Positions 43,724-55,926 of a stretch of DNA of 64,000 bases are shown piece by piece. Position 1 is the stretch's first letter, and each line of letters starts with the position of its first letter. The position numbers were made by a program, and so were the translations under genes. The notes beneath the pieces were generated by a model. That model was not told the origin of the DNA, ran no database searches, and saw only the letters and a list, made by a program, of their open reading frames with translations. Source of the stretch: Hydrangea macrophylla (taxonomy: Eukaryota; Streptophyta; Magnoliopsida; Cornales; Hydrangeaceae); the NCBI GenBank assembly GCA_033977485.1, contig CM066990.1:10505501-10569500 (forward strand), read 5' to 3'.

Positions 43724-46604
43724 CACCCCCAAACCTACATTTTGCTAGTCCTCGAGCAAAAGAAACTACATAACATAAAATAAAACTACTAATAAAAACT
43801 ACTCCATTTTCGCATGGATCACGATTGCATTAGCATATGGAACAAGCCTTTTAAACCTCTGGGTATCCCTAGTCAGACGAGTGAAGTCACATGAGGGTTC
43901 TCGTCAACAAGTCACCCACAACCATCTTTAATAACTTGTAAAGAAAAAATTTAATAAAACGAAAAACAACATATCATTCAGTACTCCTTATTGTAAAACA
44001 ATGATTTGAAATAGAATAACGAACAAGAAGAAACGAAACCAAACATCTACCTACACCATGAAAAACAATCCCAAGCACATGCATTGCATAAATCAATAGA
44101 GTTTCTCATGAAATTGCACGTGTGTGATGTGGTAGTCAAATGAACACGCGCATGTCATGAACTTGGAATATAACTCGGATAACCATCCAACTATGCTTTG
44201 ACTACGAAGCTCACAATGTTAATTACACTCTCAAATGAAACATTCAAAAATAGGTGTAATCTCGCTAATATATGGGAGCAAAGGAAATATATTTTCAATA
44301 CGAGAAATGCTCACATATGACTCGGAAAAGACGCATGACACGAAAGAACAGTAGTCTCATGGATATGACGCCAACAGTCAAGAAAAATTAATCGTTATCA
44401 TATTTTAATCCCCCTTTCATCATTTGCATATCTAAACCATGTTTTCTAGGATCAAATAGGACTTTCCAAAGGTTGTAACACGGCTCAAGCGATTAAAAAG
44501 GATAGAAAGGATTCATTAGGTAGTTTTAGAATGGCATTGTAAGGCATGTTCGATTTCTTTCATTCATCTCCTCTACCAACTTTCATCTTTTCACTCTCTT
44601 CTTTCACTCTTCTTTTTCTTTTCTTCTTTTCTTCTTCTTTTAACCTTTTTCTTTTCCTTTTCCTTTCGTTGATTTTGAAATGAATATTCATTGAATACCA
44701 ATGCAACTACCCCATACATCATCTTGTTTTCTTCATCTTTTCAATCAACACATCGCCTTAATACTACTAAAAGTTGATCAATCTTTCAATGGTAAACTCC
44801 AAGTTGGTCAAGTTAGAGTAAAAACAGGATAATGGTGAACAAAGAAGAAGAGGCACTTTAAGGGCTCAAAGGGGCAAACTAAGGAAATTTTATCATTTTA
44901 TCTGGATAGGTCAAATGGTAAGAATGGTGAAAAACAAAGAGTTAAAATCACATCCTAGGTGATACAGTTTGTAAACGTCTAAGACAGAATATTATTTAGC
45001 ATTGTAGCAAGTATTTTAACTTGACTATCAACCGAAACAAGAATAATGAGACTAAACAACGAATAGATGCGGTATTTCAAATGAAATTCGACAAACATAA
45101 AATGTATTTATAACTCTCTAAAAAGAAAAGATAGGCTCAAAAGCTCACCGGGTTTAGTCTCCACACTGTGTTATCTAGAAATCCAAATCATATTATAATT
45201 CACATCAAACATGTATTCAAGTGACTACGTGCAGGGCATAGGTTTGTGTGCAAATCTATGATATAAAGCTGCGAATTGAACGATACATATCCTGAACGTC
45301 GCATCATGACATCAGCAAATATTTAACCACATTTTTTCATGTTTACCATTCTATAACAATCCAAGTTACATAACAAGAAGTGTCGACTTGAGATTGCAAA
45401 AATGTCGGTAACATCGTTTATTTAAGCACAAGTATCAAAATATTTGAAAAATTAGTGCATTCGGTGCATAATAACGTGCATGTGAGTGCATACCCCCAAA
45501 CCTAATAAACCTTTCATTGTCCACAATGAAATAATAACAAAGTACGTAAGGAAGGAATGATATTACCTCGATCTCGACAATCACAAACCAGGTGAACGTA
45601 CATGAATATGGCGATAAAGTTCAATTGCTCCAAATGGAGACACTTATTCACCTGTCAATGCTTGATAGAAGAAAAGAAACAAAAGAACGAATGCTAATAG
45701 AAATATAACCTAAGTGTTGAAAAACTAAACAAATAGTGAAAGACTCAACAAAAATATTAACGAAAACAAACAGAACTATGAAAACAAAGAAGGACCTACT
45801 CTAAAAGGGCTAAAGATAGCAAACAGAAAAGAACAAACAACTAACCAGATTTGGGAGAAAGAAGGTAAGAGATCAAAAAGAAAATAGAGAAAATCCCCCC
45901 TCGCACAAGCGGGCCGCGCGGGCGACCATCGCGCGCGCAAATCCCTCTGCGAGTTAATGTTGAGGCTGATTTTTAGTTTCTTAAAAAAAAAATCTAAGGA
46001 AACAGATTGCGCTAGCGGGCCGCATGATCGAACCCCTCACGCGCGCGACTTGAGGTGCAAAAAGAAACTGAGAGCACATATAATTTTTGAAAAAATTTCT
46101 TCTAAGGAAAAATCTCGCACGAGTGGACCGTGCGAGCGACGTGTCGCACACACGACTTGTTTTTTTTTTTTTTCTCTCTCTTTCAATGTATATAAGTTTA
46201 AAATAAGTTACCTCCGACCCCCAAACTTGTTTAGAGAACTCAAAAACTGGCTATAATGACCCAAAAAACGTTGAAAGATAAGAAAAACAAATGAAATAAA
46301 GCTTGGGTTGCCTCCCAAGAAGCGCTGTCTTTTACGTCTTCAGCTAGACCATTCTAGCTCAAGACTCATGGAGGCTATAACTCGGACATTGTACCCTTGA
46401 AGGTATTAGGGAGATTCTTATGAAAAGCAGAAACAATGTCATTATGAGTTAATTCATTCGACGGTTCTCCCTAATTATGTTCAAATCAATTTCTCACCTT
46501 CTGAGTAAATTCAGCATTAGGGTCCTGGTTATTCAAAGTTGTCCACTCATTACTCACCATATATTCTCCTCACCCACATTTATTTCTGTAGTAGGTTCAA
46601 TAGT
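43724..46604 (-). other. Element G 3' non-coding region
   Basis: No coding region is supported. It has a CT-rich tract (44570-44670) and three CpG-rich patches (45898-45950, 46003-46055, 46115-46165) resembling the patch in the LTRs. A GGTTGCCTCCCAAGAAGCGC box (46307-46326, plus strand) lies near the protease end. Confidence 0.6.
45493..45528 (-). other. Internal hairpin plus G-tract module of element G
   Basis: On the minus strand CATTG-TGGA-CAATG (5-bp perfect arms) is followed about 17 bases later by GGGGG. The arrangement is the same as in element E (4437-4474), although E and G share little else. Confidence 0.65.
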
Positions 46605-47576
46605 TCATCCTACCTCACTATCCACCTCACATACGTAATCATCCTCTTTGGGAGGTTGATCAATAGCGTTATAGATGTTCAATTTTAGATTCATGTTCCC
46701 AAATGACACTTTCATTACCCTCGTTTGACAGTTAACACGAGCGTTGGCGGTGGCTAAGAATGGATGACTAAGAATGATAGGACTGTGTTTCCTAGCATCT
46801 AGCACCAGTTCAGTGTCAAGAACCATGAAGTCAACGGGATAGTAGCATTTATCAACTTTTACCAAGACATCCTCAACGATTCCTCTAGGGATTTTAATGG
46901 AACGATCATCTAATTGTATGGTAGCGGCCATGGGTTTAAGTTCACCTAGACCTAACTGTTTGTAGACGTTGTAAGGTAAGAGATTAACATTAGCTCCTAA
47001 GTCAAGGAGAGCCCGATGAATTACAGTGTCACCTATGATACATGAGATCGTTGGTGTACCGGGATCCTTATACTTTGGAGGAGAATGTTGGAAAATTGAA
47101 CTTACTTTTTCTGTGAGGAAGACCATTTTTAGAATATGACTGCGCAACTTGCACTTTTGAGTGCATAGGTCTTTTAGACATTTAGCGTAAGCGGGAATTT
47201 GTTTCATAGCATCAAGGAATGGGATATTGATTTTTACTTGTTTAAACACCTCGAGCATATCTTCTATTTTCGATCCTTTCTTTGAGAAATGTGATGGTTC
47301 GTTGATGTTTGGTGGAAAAGGTATTTTTAGGACATAATTAGTCGGGGTTGGTTCATTTTCTTTCGTAATTTTACTCACACCCTCACCCTTTTCTTTATTT
47401 GAATTAATGTTTCCCTCCTTCTCACTCTCGTTTGGAATTTCAACAACTTCCTCTTCTTGAATAGTCATCCTAGTCGAGACAGCATTTACTTGCTCACTCG
47501 AACCCCCACTCTCGTAATGTCCCTTAGGGTTTTGAATGGCTTGACTAGGCAACTTACCCTCGTTTCTATGAGTCAT
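46605..47576 (-). CDS. Element G aspartic protease region (323 aa open frame)
   Basis: The open frame has an acidic/charged N-terminal linker (about residues 1-85) and then the conserved YVLKIPFPP block. A region with LEVFKQVKINIPFLDAMKQI and PAYAKCLKDLCTQK follows, and then the protease: ALLDLGANVNLLPYNVYKQL with the catalytic Asp at 47001-47003 in a DLGA context, typical of this plant gypsy group. The flap-side part TIQLDDRSIKIPRGIVEDVL and a C-terminal FMVLD and PIILSHPFLATANA complete the fold. The frame ends at 46605 just after an acidic tail, with no RT behind it. It would process gag, and an intact frame hints at relatively recent activity or helper use. The first ATG may not be the true start because gag lies directly upstream in another frame. 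Confidence 0.85.
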   Translation of the reverse strand: MTHRNEGKLPSQAIQNPKGHYESGGSSEQVNAVSTRMTIQEEEVVEIPNESEKEGNINSNKEKGEGVSKITKENEPTPTNYVLKIPFPPNINEPSHFSKKGSKIEDMLEVFKQVKINIPFLDAMKQIPAYAKCLKDLCTQKCKLRSHILKMVFLTEKVSSIFQHSPPKYKDPGTPTISCIIGDTVIHRALLDLGANVNLLPYNVYKQLGLGELKPMAATIQLDDRSIKIPRGIVEDVLVKVDKCYYPVDFMVLDTELVLDARKHSPIILSHPFLATANARVNCQTRVMKVSFGNMNLKLNIYNAIDQPPKEDDYVCEVDSEVG

Positions 47577-48989
47577 TGTATTAGCTATTTATCCCATTTG
47601 GGCCTCGAGCTTAGCAATGGATTACGAGTGAGAGTGCACTATTTGTGCTTGTGCCTGTACTTGTGTTTCGATATTCTTAACGGACGCCAACACCTTCTCC
47701 TCAAAAGCGTTAACCCTTGCAGGGTTAGGGTTAGGGTTAAGAGGGGGTGTTGGTATTGGCTTTGTTGAAATTGGGGTCGATAAGTATTAGGAAAATTAGT
47801 TATCCAAGGATTATAACTATTTTGTGAAAATTGTTGAATAAAATTTATGTGTTGCTCAACAAACTCTGGGAATTGAGAAGCAGAAGAACATGCGAAAATA
47901 TTATGAGAAGGTTCAGAACACAATGCACATACTTCAGAAGGAGGTGGACTGGGCATATGGCTCATCCTCATGAGTTGGTCAAGTTTTCTAGATAGTTCTT
48001 GTATTTTGATTATATTACTTGACTCAGAATGCTCCTCTCACTTGGGTTTAGGGGGAAGACACCCATCAGGACGAACCGACACGGCTTGGTGCATCGAGTT
48101 TTCGCTTAATGTTTCAAAAAATTTCTATGCCTCGCCAATGCTTTTATGTAGGAAGGTACCCGCACAAACGGCATCAACAGTATTACGAATTGAGGGAACA
48201 AGTCCCTCGTAGAAGACCTGTACCAATTCCCACTTAGGAACTTGATGATGTAGGCAAGAGCGTAATAAATCCTTAAATTGTAATCAAGTGTCATAAAGCG
48301 TTTCCCCGTCTTATATCACAAAGTTCGTCATTGATTTTTATATCTGATTAGTTCATGTGATAGGGAAAAAACTTTTGTAAAAATGCGGTGTGTTAAGTTT
48401 CCCATGTTTTAATAGTGTTTGGCTCAAGAGACTGGAGCCGATACTTAGCTTTATCTTTTAAAGAGAATGGGAAGAGTCGCAATTTTAATTCATCATCAGT
48501 TAGGTGTTGGATTTTTAATGTGGAGCATATATCTTGGAAATCCCCTAAATGCTGATAAGGATCTTCTTTAAGGCAGCCATGGAATAAAGGGAGTAGCGCG
48601 ATGGTAGATGACTTTATCTCAAAGTGAGATGCCGTCACCTCCGGTAATTCGATACTTGCCTGTAGTGTATAGGCCGTAGGAATGAAATAATCTTTAAGCG
48701 GAGGAGGTGGAGGTATATTAGGATTATTTCCATTATTTCTGTTATTCCCGTTGTTTCCAATGTCGGCCATTGGAATAGGTTGGATGTTAATGACGCGTGG
48801 TTTCTTGAGTCTTTTAAGGGTAATTCGTATTTCAGACTCAAATAAAGACGACGGTTCAGGTGTCGAATCGCCGTCTAGTATCAACCGAGCTCTAGAAGTT
48901 TGAGATGAGGATGTAAGGACTCTAAGGGTACGTTCAAGTTTAGGGTCGAAAGAATGTAAAGCGGGTTTACTTGAACGCGTACCAAACAT
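47577..48989 (-). pseudogene. Element G gag with CCHC zinc knuckle
   Basis: The start at 48989 (MFGTRSSKPALHSFDPKLER) is the first ATG after the leader. About residues 90-115 are N/G/P-rich. The capsid-like part follows: FEIKSSTIALLPLFHGCLKEDPYQHLGDFQDIC and LTDDELKLRLFPFSLKDKAK, the hallmark of Athila-type gag. The first open piece ends at 48393. Broken sequence leads to 47971-47639, which carries CALCSEPSHNIFAC (47888-47929), a perfect C-X2-C-X4-H-X4-C knuckle, then QFPEFVEQ and a Q/Y/P-rich tail. Gag would coat and bind element RNA. At least two frame breaks prevent a full product. Confidence 0.85.
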
Positions 48990-49455
48990 AAACTAAACAA
49001 AAGAAACTAAAACAACGACTGACTCATAAATACGAAAAGTAATCACGCAAATAAGACGATAAACACACAACTACTATGATGCATGAAAGTTATCCTGTTA
49101 TGCAGTGATTCGTGTCAAAGCCCAATGCCCCAGGTTTCCTAGCTAATACAGTGCTCACTCCACACCTAACCTAATGCAAGTAATTGCGTCTCAGTACCCT
49201 GACTTATAGTGGTTTGATGCAAAATATTTAAGGAAACGATTTACATTAATTTTATTTTAATTGTTTTGCGTAAGCTCCTTTGATGTACTAGGCTTTTCCT
49301 CTCCAAGACACTAGAATTTGATGACTCAAGAAATCTACAAAATAAAAGGAAAAGTTAGTGACTCAAAGCCTAAATGGAAAATAAGAAAAAGTAAACCTAA
49401 TCTAATATTTACGAATTAACTAAACTAAGATTATAAAACCAAAGGTAGTAATTTG
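48990..49455 (-). other. Element G leader
   Basis: Non-coding AT-rich sequence between primer site and gag. Nothing further seen. Confidence 0.55.
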
Positions 49456-49457
49456 CA

Positions 49458-49475
49458 ATCCCAGCAATGGCGCCA
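49458..49475 (-). other. Primer binding site of element G
   Basis: Minus strand TGGCGCCATTGCTGGGAT, five bases inside the right LTR. It is the same primer class as element E. Confidence 0.85.
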
Positions 49476-49480
49476 AAATT

Positions 49481-50770
49481 TGATCTTGTCAGAATCAAGA
49501 TAAAAAGTATGTTTTACTTTTAAAAGATTTGTAGTGTGGAAGTAAAGGTCGAACCCATAGAGATTGAGATACTAAAATACTTTAATTTTAAGACCTAAAT
49601 CTAGTCAATTAAGAAAATGGAATTTTGATTTTGATTTTTATTAAACTAAGAACAAAGAAAATAAATCTAAATTATGAAATCAATTAAAAGATGTTGTAAA
49701 CGATATTTAAGGTGAAACTAGGATTGCAAATCCACCACCGGCTTCGTAATAAGGGTATTTATTCATTCAATTAGCTTATTACATTGGATGGTAATGGAGA
49801 ATTGTAGCTACAAACCCAATTCCTCCGCTAAGAAGATAACTACGATTCAAGCACCAACATAATTCAACTTCGGTTAGAATGGATTGTCCCACACTAAACT
49901 AGGGCTGCGGCACAATTCGCCTTTCCTAGGCATGAACTATTCGGCTACTTGATATCACAATTCAAATAAGCACCATTACATGCAAATAATCCATACAAGC
50001 ACATCAAATATGGATCATTGAGCACATCACATTCAAAATAGATCTAAGACAAGAACAAACTTTAAAAGTAATGATTTAATAAATAGAAGTACTATTTTAT
50101 TATAAAAATCCTCGAAACATGTAATCATCATCCATACAAAATAAAACTAAAAGAAAAACATAAATAACACCCTAAAACCCTATATCTAGTTTTAGTTGGC
50201 CATAGAAGCGATGGATGGCAAGAGGTTGATGGAGGAGGCCATGGAAATCCTTTGTCTTCTTCTTTTTCTCCTTGTTTTCCTCTCTTTAATGGCTGAAATT
50301 TTGTTGTGTATAATGTTGTGTGTAAAGGTGTGTGTAACCTAAAAATTGATTTACAATAGGCTATATATAGTATTGGAGCAAGTTTGGAAGCTTTCCTAAA
50401 CCTATTTGTACTAAAACTACTGTATTTTACATTCTGGATGTAATTAGGCAGTTTCTTTCATGTGGGGATCTTCAGTACACTGAAATACAAGTTTTCACTT
50501 TTTTGCATAGGTCGCATGAGGGGGCCGCACGAGCGTAATTTTGGGGTCTCGCACGAGCAGGCCGAGCGAGTGAGGTTCCGTTAAGTCATGCAAGTGGGCC
50601 GCGTGCGCAAGGTGCCTTTTTTTGCTTCTTTTCTTTTGCTTTTTCACCCTTACTTTCTTCCAAATCTTGACATAAAATAGAAAACAAAATAAAAATACAC
50701 TAAAACAGGATTAAACATGCTAGCAAATGTGAATTAAGGCGTGTAATTAGGACTTCTTCACTCCCGATCA
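49481..50770 (-). mobile_element. 5' LTR of element G
   Basis: TGATCTTGTC...CCCGATCA. TATATATA is at 50362-50369. A CpG-rich patch of GCGAG/GGGCCGC words (50508-50612) is about 150 bp upstream on the minus strand. Relative to the left LTR it has extra segments near 49740-49760, 49945-49970 and 50055-50205. Confidence 0.85.
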
Positions 50771-50890
50771 CAATGCTCTGCACATCTTCTCGAATCGGCT
50801 CACCCTTAAATTTATCTGCTCAATAGTGGTTTGTAACCTGTTCACTTTCTCTTCCAAAGCTTAGAAGGCCATTGGTGGATCGATGATGGT
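50771..50890 (-). pseudogene. Gypsy D: gag N-terminal scrap
   Basis: The minus strand reads ALEEKVNRLQTTIEQINLRV (a coiled-coil start). In the adjoining frame GEPIREDVQS leads across the CAATG site into IAKELIEIG at 42652. The two halves fit together after removing element G, which shows that G inserted into an existing D gag. A frame change is present. Confidence 0.65.
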
Positions 50891-51842
50891 CTAGCCTATG
50901 ATTAAGACAGTGTATCCAAGGAGGTATAAAAGTGTTCTTACCTGGGGCTATGATTTTTTGCAAATAGAAGTAAAAGCCCAAATTCGTATAGGCGTGAAAT
51001 ACTACTTATGGACTCTTAGTGGGGAGAGATGATCAAAATTTTGAAGAATTTATCAATTTGAATTGATGACAGTTGTAGTAAGTATACGACTTCTATACAA
51101 TGATTGAGGTGGGTGAGGATGATGATATATGTGCATTTGATGAGTAGAGACTGACAAATGTGAGACTGAAGAGACGTACGTGCATGTAGACTGATAGGAA
51201 GAGTGTATGCATATGAGACAAGCATGCAGATGCAAGCCCAAAGCTAGATGACTGTCCTACTTCTAACATACGACATATAAGCAGATAGGGTCCTAGCTAT
51301 ACAGAGTATGCTAACTTTCATATTCAGGATGAACACCATCATAGGGAGGACAAGGAAGACAAATTTGCTATTTGAGAAATGGGAATCTAGGAATTTTGTA
51401 GACCAAGGATGAATTTTGGCAGAGATTCTAGGAAATAGTGATTTTTGGTAAAGTTTTGGAAAAACAGGAATGTCTCAGATGTTTGAGCTGATTTTGGCAG
51501 AGGTTTGGGAGGAACAGGAATTGTTGGGAAATCTGGGCAGATTGGATAGAGTTTCTTAAAGAAACATGTGTATTTAGGATAAATAAAGTTTTTGGGAGAA
51601 ACAGGGATTTCTAGGAAATCTGGGTAGATTGGACAGAGTTTCTGAGAGAAATAGGTATTTTTTTTGGGAGAAACAAGTTTTTCTGGGTGATTTGGATAGA
51701 GTTTTTGGGAGAAATAGGAATTTCTGGGAAATTTAAAAAATTAGACAGAAATTCTAGGAAAAAGAGAGATTTCTGGGAAATTTAGAAAATTAGACAGAGT
51801 TTCTGAGAGAAACATGTATTTTACGGTTTCTGGGAGAAATAG
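50891..51842 (-). repeat. Gypsy D leader with degenerate internal repeats
   Basis: No gene. 51380-51842 consists of imperfect repeats of TTTCTGGGAGAAA-TAGG and GATTGGACAGAG words with varying period. No clear primer site could be found next to the LTR end. Confidence 0.5.
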
Positions 51843-53395
51843 GTATTTTTGAAATTTCTTGAAAAGTCTATGAAAATAGATATAGAGTCGCCACTTGGTC
51901 TTTAGGGAACAAAGAAACCCAATTTGACTCACCCAAATGGATAAAGGGCACCAGCCCTTCATAACCCAAGAGCTTGGCTCAGGGTTTTGGTACGAACGTG
52001 AAAGGAAGGAGCATTCGCAAAGACTAAAACACCCTCAACTTGCCCCATCTTTCGACCACCCTCAATTAGCATCCAAATAATCATATTTACTATATTTGGT
52101 TCTACAATTAATACTATGATAAGTACATTACATCACACAAGAAACTTGAAATAGAAGATGGAAGATCAAAAGATAAGATATCATTCATAAGATCTAAACC
52201 ACATATCACACAATGTAAAGTCAAAGATCACACAAAACAAACTTAGGAAAAACGTCTAATCACATATCAAGTAATCAAGTATTCCTAGTCTAAGAGTGAG
52301 ACATAAGTTGTTCTTGAAACAAAAAATCAAAGAAAATATGCTTAGCAAACTAGTATGTATGCATATTTATTCATGAGAAAATGAGACCTCTCTATCCTTG
52401 AGACGGATGAGAAATGAAGATTTGATCAAGGGGAAGCATTAACGTGTTATCAACTTCATTCCTTATAATCTTCTTGGGTTAGGAGTCACAAAAACTCCAA
52501 ACCTTGCATGGATGCAATGTATGTTCCTAGAGTGTGTAAAGTTGTAGTGTGGTTGTTCACGGAGTTTCCAAAGTGACTTGAAAGTATAGAATATGAATGA
52601 ATGTATGAAGAATGTTATTGTAGGATATGTACAAAAGTAGTATGAACATCTTCCTAAGACGAAGCAAAGTTTTAATGCATGTGAACATCTAATCAAGAAG
52701 TAGAAATCAAAATTTATATGCTGTGAATAGTACATAGACTGTTTGAGTCATATTACAAAAATAGAAAAGTGATGTTAGGAGCATGTTAAATTCATGAAAT
52801 CTTGTGGAGATAATCTCTATAGTGTTTAGAACATATAGGAAAAAGCCAAATCAAGATTGAAGTTATGTATTGAGAGAAATCATATAAAAAATAGAGGTTA
52901 CTCAGAAACAGAATCTGTACTATCAACTGAAATGTAGAAAATTTTTTGAAAATGAAAAAAAAAAAAGCATTTGGAGGCTCATAATATACAGAGCGTTCCT
53001 TAACACACTGAAGTTTGAGGGAAAAATAAGTTGGGACCATTCCTTTGGGAAAGGGTTTGTAGAAAACAAGTTGGAAGTCAACTAAAGCAGTTGTGATAGA
53101 AGAACAGAATGTTTTAGAAGAATGTTTGGGTCAAAATGAAACCTTCCAAATGTTTTGAAATTCAGCCTAAAATCATGGACATTCTCTAATGAGTTAGAAA
53201 GACTTTACAAGTGGTATCATGATCATCCATTGAGTATTGCACTCAGAATAGCATTTCCAAGTTGAAGAATTTACTATTTTGAGGATTTTTGAGGAAACAA
53301 GCATTTATTTCTTAAAATCAAAATGTGAGGGTTTTAGAGGGATTTTGGAATGGGGTTTTGAAAGCATATTTCCAGCACTAAATGGAGATTTGGCT
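51843..53395 (-). mobile_element. 5' LTR of gypsy D, truncated
   Basis: Matches 23531-25010, including one partial 370-bp unit (53215-53395). Only one unit is present here, so the tandem expansion is private to the left LTR. The rest of the LTR (to a TGTAGACACC start) is missing on the right. Confidence 0.75.
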
Positions 53396-53555
53396 TTTTC
53401 CATTGAGTTTTAGAGCAAATGCAAATGCACCAAAATAGTAATGGGTGTTGAGAAGTGATTATGCTAGAATGAAAAGAAATCAAAATAGAAATGGGGCTGA
53501 GAAGGGGAAATACAAGTATAATAAAAAAAATAGAAATGGGTTAAGGAAAGAAGAC
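53396..53555. other. Short unassigned stretch
   Basis: A/G-rich sequence with repeated AAATAGAAATGGG words between LTR D and element H. Nothing recognisable. Confidence 0.4.
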
Positions 53556-53878
53556 CAGTATATATTATGCAAGTGTATGTGATACATTGACGGACCTCGA
53601 GGGGATGGCCCATTTCAAGTCCTTGAAAGAATCAATGATAATGCATACAAGTTGGATCTTCTAGGTGAGTATAACATTAGTGCTACATTCAATGTCTCTG
53701 ATCTTTCTCTATTTGATGCAGGTGAAGATTCGAGGTCGAATCCTTTTAAAGAGAGGGGGGAAGATAAGAATCAACATGGGACACTACAAGATCCATTGCA
53801 TATTCCAAGTGGGTCGAGTACTAGAGCAAGGTCCAAGAAAATCAAGGAGGCATTTAGTGGGCTGATTCAAGATATTTA
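53556..53878 (+). pseudogene. Element H: C-terminus of gypsy integrase/pol (CRM/Reina-like)
   Basis: Open from about 53556: YIDGPRGDGPFQVLERINDN, AYKLDL, then YNISATFNVSDLSLFDAGED (the classical end of plant chromovirus-type integrases), a charged spacer and DPLHIPSGSSTRARSKKIKE followed by AFSGLIQDI. It stops at 53877-53879 (TAG) where the related solo LTR (61093-61795) has TGG and reads on 12 more codons. The frame runs across the LTR start (53762), so the last 39 codons are encoded inside the LTR. Upstream pol is missing, replaced by LTR D sequence. Confidence 0.85.
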
Positions 53879-54549
53879 GGCTGATTTCAAGAGTCCTAAG
53901 TATGGCCCAAAGGGAAATGAAGGCTTTGTCAATTTAATTCATGCATGAGAAGATGTGGACTGAATTTAACTTCTAAGATATAGCTATTTATGTTTTATAG
54001 ATAGTAGTTGAGAGTTGGTTCATGTTTTTAAGTGCATTTAATGAGTTAAACTACTTTGTTGTATTAGCTTTTGCTAAAAAATGTGAATGCATTATTTCCT
54101 ATGGTTGGAGGGTTGTTCCAATAACTTGCATTTATTCCTATGGTTGGAGGGTTGTTCCAAGCCTGTATATATATATATCCTTGTTTATCTATTGTATTGG
54201 ATAGATTTTGATCATTTGATAAAAAGTGATTTTTCATTCCTTCTTGGTTCTTCATTCAACTTCCAGAACTTATCAAGGTTTCTCACCTTGTGGCGTTCAA
54301 AACTTATAAAGGTTCACTCCTTGTGGCATTCAAACTTTACCTATGGTTAGCGATATCTGTGGTTGGCGATTCTTTATAATCGATTGGTCTCAGGTTCACA
54401 ATCACAATAATCTGATTTTTAGCTTTCTTGGGAAGTTATTCAATTATTGTTGTTGGGTCTCTTAGCAAGTCTATTGTGGTTGGCAACCGACGGAAGTAAT
54501 TCCAATATTGTTGTTCGGTCTCATAGCGAGTCTATTGGGGTTTGCATCA
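53762..54549 (+). mobile_element. 3' LTR of element H
   Basis: The ends are inferred from the inverted relative 61093-61795, which has target duplications. The LTR ends GGTTTGCATCA. Compared with the solo copy it carries about 85 extra bp near 53950-54035. Two copies of a CTATGGTTGGAGGGTTGTTCC phrase (54100 and 54138) lie within it. The following AATTT could be one half of a target duplication, the other half being lost. Confidence 0.75.
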
Positions 54550-55634
54550 AATTTGATGTTTAGATAGTCTAGTTTTTCATGCTAAGCCGTATACTTATCT
54601 GTTTCCTCCTATATCGTTCTGGTAGACGTCAATCCTTGTGTAGGACTATCGAGTCTTTCCCAGACTCTAAGCTATGGTCAGAGTTACCCGAGTAACCCAA
54701 GCCCATGCAATGCTATACCTCTTGAGATGGACCCAACAGGCTTATTTGAGGCTTGCCTATAACGACTGGAATGAAACAGTAACTAAAAACACGTTACACC
54801 CCTTCAACCTCAACAAACATGTGACAAGTTACTCGAACAATTTTGTGCCCTTGTTCAGGAGTTTGATGGATTAGGCGAGCCATGGAATGCTGAACAATGG
54901 CTTCGCGAGATGGATCACATAATTGGAACAATCAAATGTAGTGATGCGGTGAAGCATTGACTAGCCGTTTTCTAACTCACCTATGCGTCAACTGACTGGT
55001 GGGATTCTAAAGAGGCAACATTCGGAGAAGAGGCAGCAAGAAGAATGTCATGGACCATATTCAAAGAGAGATTCTTGTCCAGATATTTTTCAAAGATTGA
55101 AAAGGATCACAGAGAAAGAGAATTCATCGATCTAGTCCAATGAAACATGACCATACGATAGTACACCACCCAATTTGAATGATTGTCGCGATTTTGTCAT
55201 CATATGGTGGACACTACAAGGAGGAATATTCGAAAATACTACAAAGGACTCAATCTGCTTATTCGACATCTGATGTTGGGACATCAGCAGCAAATCTAAA
55301 CTTTGACACTTAAATTAGAAAGGGATAAGGGAATGAGTAGGTATCAACTGAAAATATGGGAAGGAAGGAAGGAGACAATCACTACAAACACAAGAGGGAT
55401 AGGAATGGATAAAAGAAATCAGAACCGGTAAAACAAAATGGGACCGCTGATAAGCTAGACAAGGTATGCTATAACTGTGATATGCCCGGACACTGAATAA
55501 TAAATTGCCCAGCACCAAGAAAGCTTAGAAGATGGGATAAACAATGTTACTATTGTGGCATGGTAGGACATATCCGTAGAACGTGTACAGATCTGAAGAA
55601 GCATGGCAACGCTGCACCACGACAAAAGCCGTGA
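54550..55634 (+). pseudogene. Gypsy F: leader and gag with two zinc knuckles
   Basis: The gag start is at 54674 (MVRVTRVTQAHAML). After several stops the capsid domain is recognisable: EPWNAEQWLREMDHIIGTIK, ASTDWWDSKEATFGEE, MSWTIFKERFLSRYFSK, EREFIDLVQ and NMTIRQYTTQFE. The nucleocapsid part has two C-X2-C-X4-H-X4-C knuckles: CYNCDMPGH...C (55467-55508, with a stop after the His) and an intact CYYCGMVGHIRRTC (55545-55586). The parallel to gypsy C gag (REFIELRQGNMILREYTVQF) shows they are related. At least five stops make it non-functional. Confidence 0.8.
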
Positions 55635-55926
55635 GATCAAGCTCACCAAAGGAACCATTCACTCTGATTGACAAGGGTGACAACACAAAATCCTAAGTAA
55701 GAGGTACAACACTCCATGTTCACATTATGTATGACACACGGTTTTGATTTCTGCAAGAAGATTTGGAATCTGTTTGATTTGGTATTGCAAGGAAAAGACT
55801 TGATTAGTTAACCAGTGGAAGCCTCACGACCTTAGAGTCTAATATAAGATTAAAACTTTGAATTTTTAGAACCAAGCATCCTCTAGATTTCAGGGATGAA
55901 ATCTCCTATAAGGTGGGCAGAGATGT
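55635..55926 (+). pseudogene. Gypsy F: deleted pol, 3' end remnant
   Basis: Only about 290 bp separate the gag end from the LTR, so nearly the whole pol gene is deleted. 55870-55926 resembles the usual end of such elements (LDFRDEISYKVGRDV-like coding just before the LTR). Confidence 0.6.

Larger units (their letters stand above)
42653..50770 (-). mobile_element. Element G: complete-ended gag-pro LTR element without RT or integrase
   Basis: It has LTRs of 1071 bp (left, 3') and 1290 bp (right, 5') beginning TGATC and ending GATCA, flanked by the perfect target duplication CAATG (42648-42652 and 50771-50775). The primer site, gag and protease are on the minus strand. No RT, RNase H or integrase was found in the remaining internal 2.9 kb. 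This makes it a non-autonomous Athila-like element that used enzymes of a relative. It interrupts gypsy D gag. Confidence 0.9.

Noticed and set aside
47722..47739. Three telomere-like TTAGGG units (GGGTTAGGGTTAGGG)
   Set aside because: Only three units, inside the gag tail of element G. Plant telomeres normally have TTTAGGG, so it is most likely chance low complexity.
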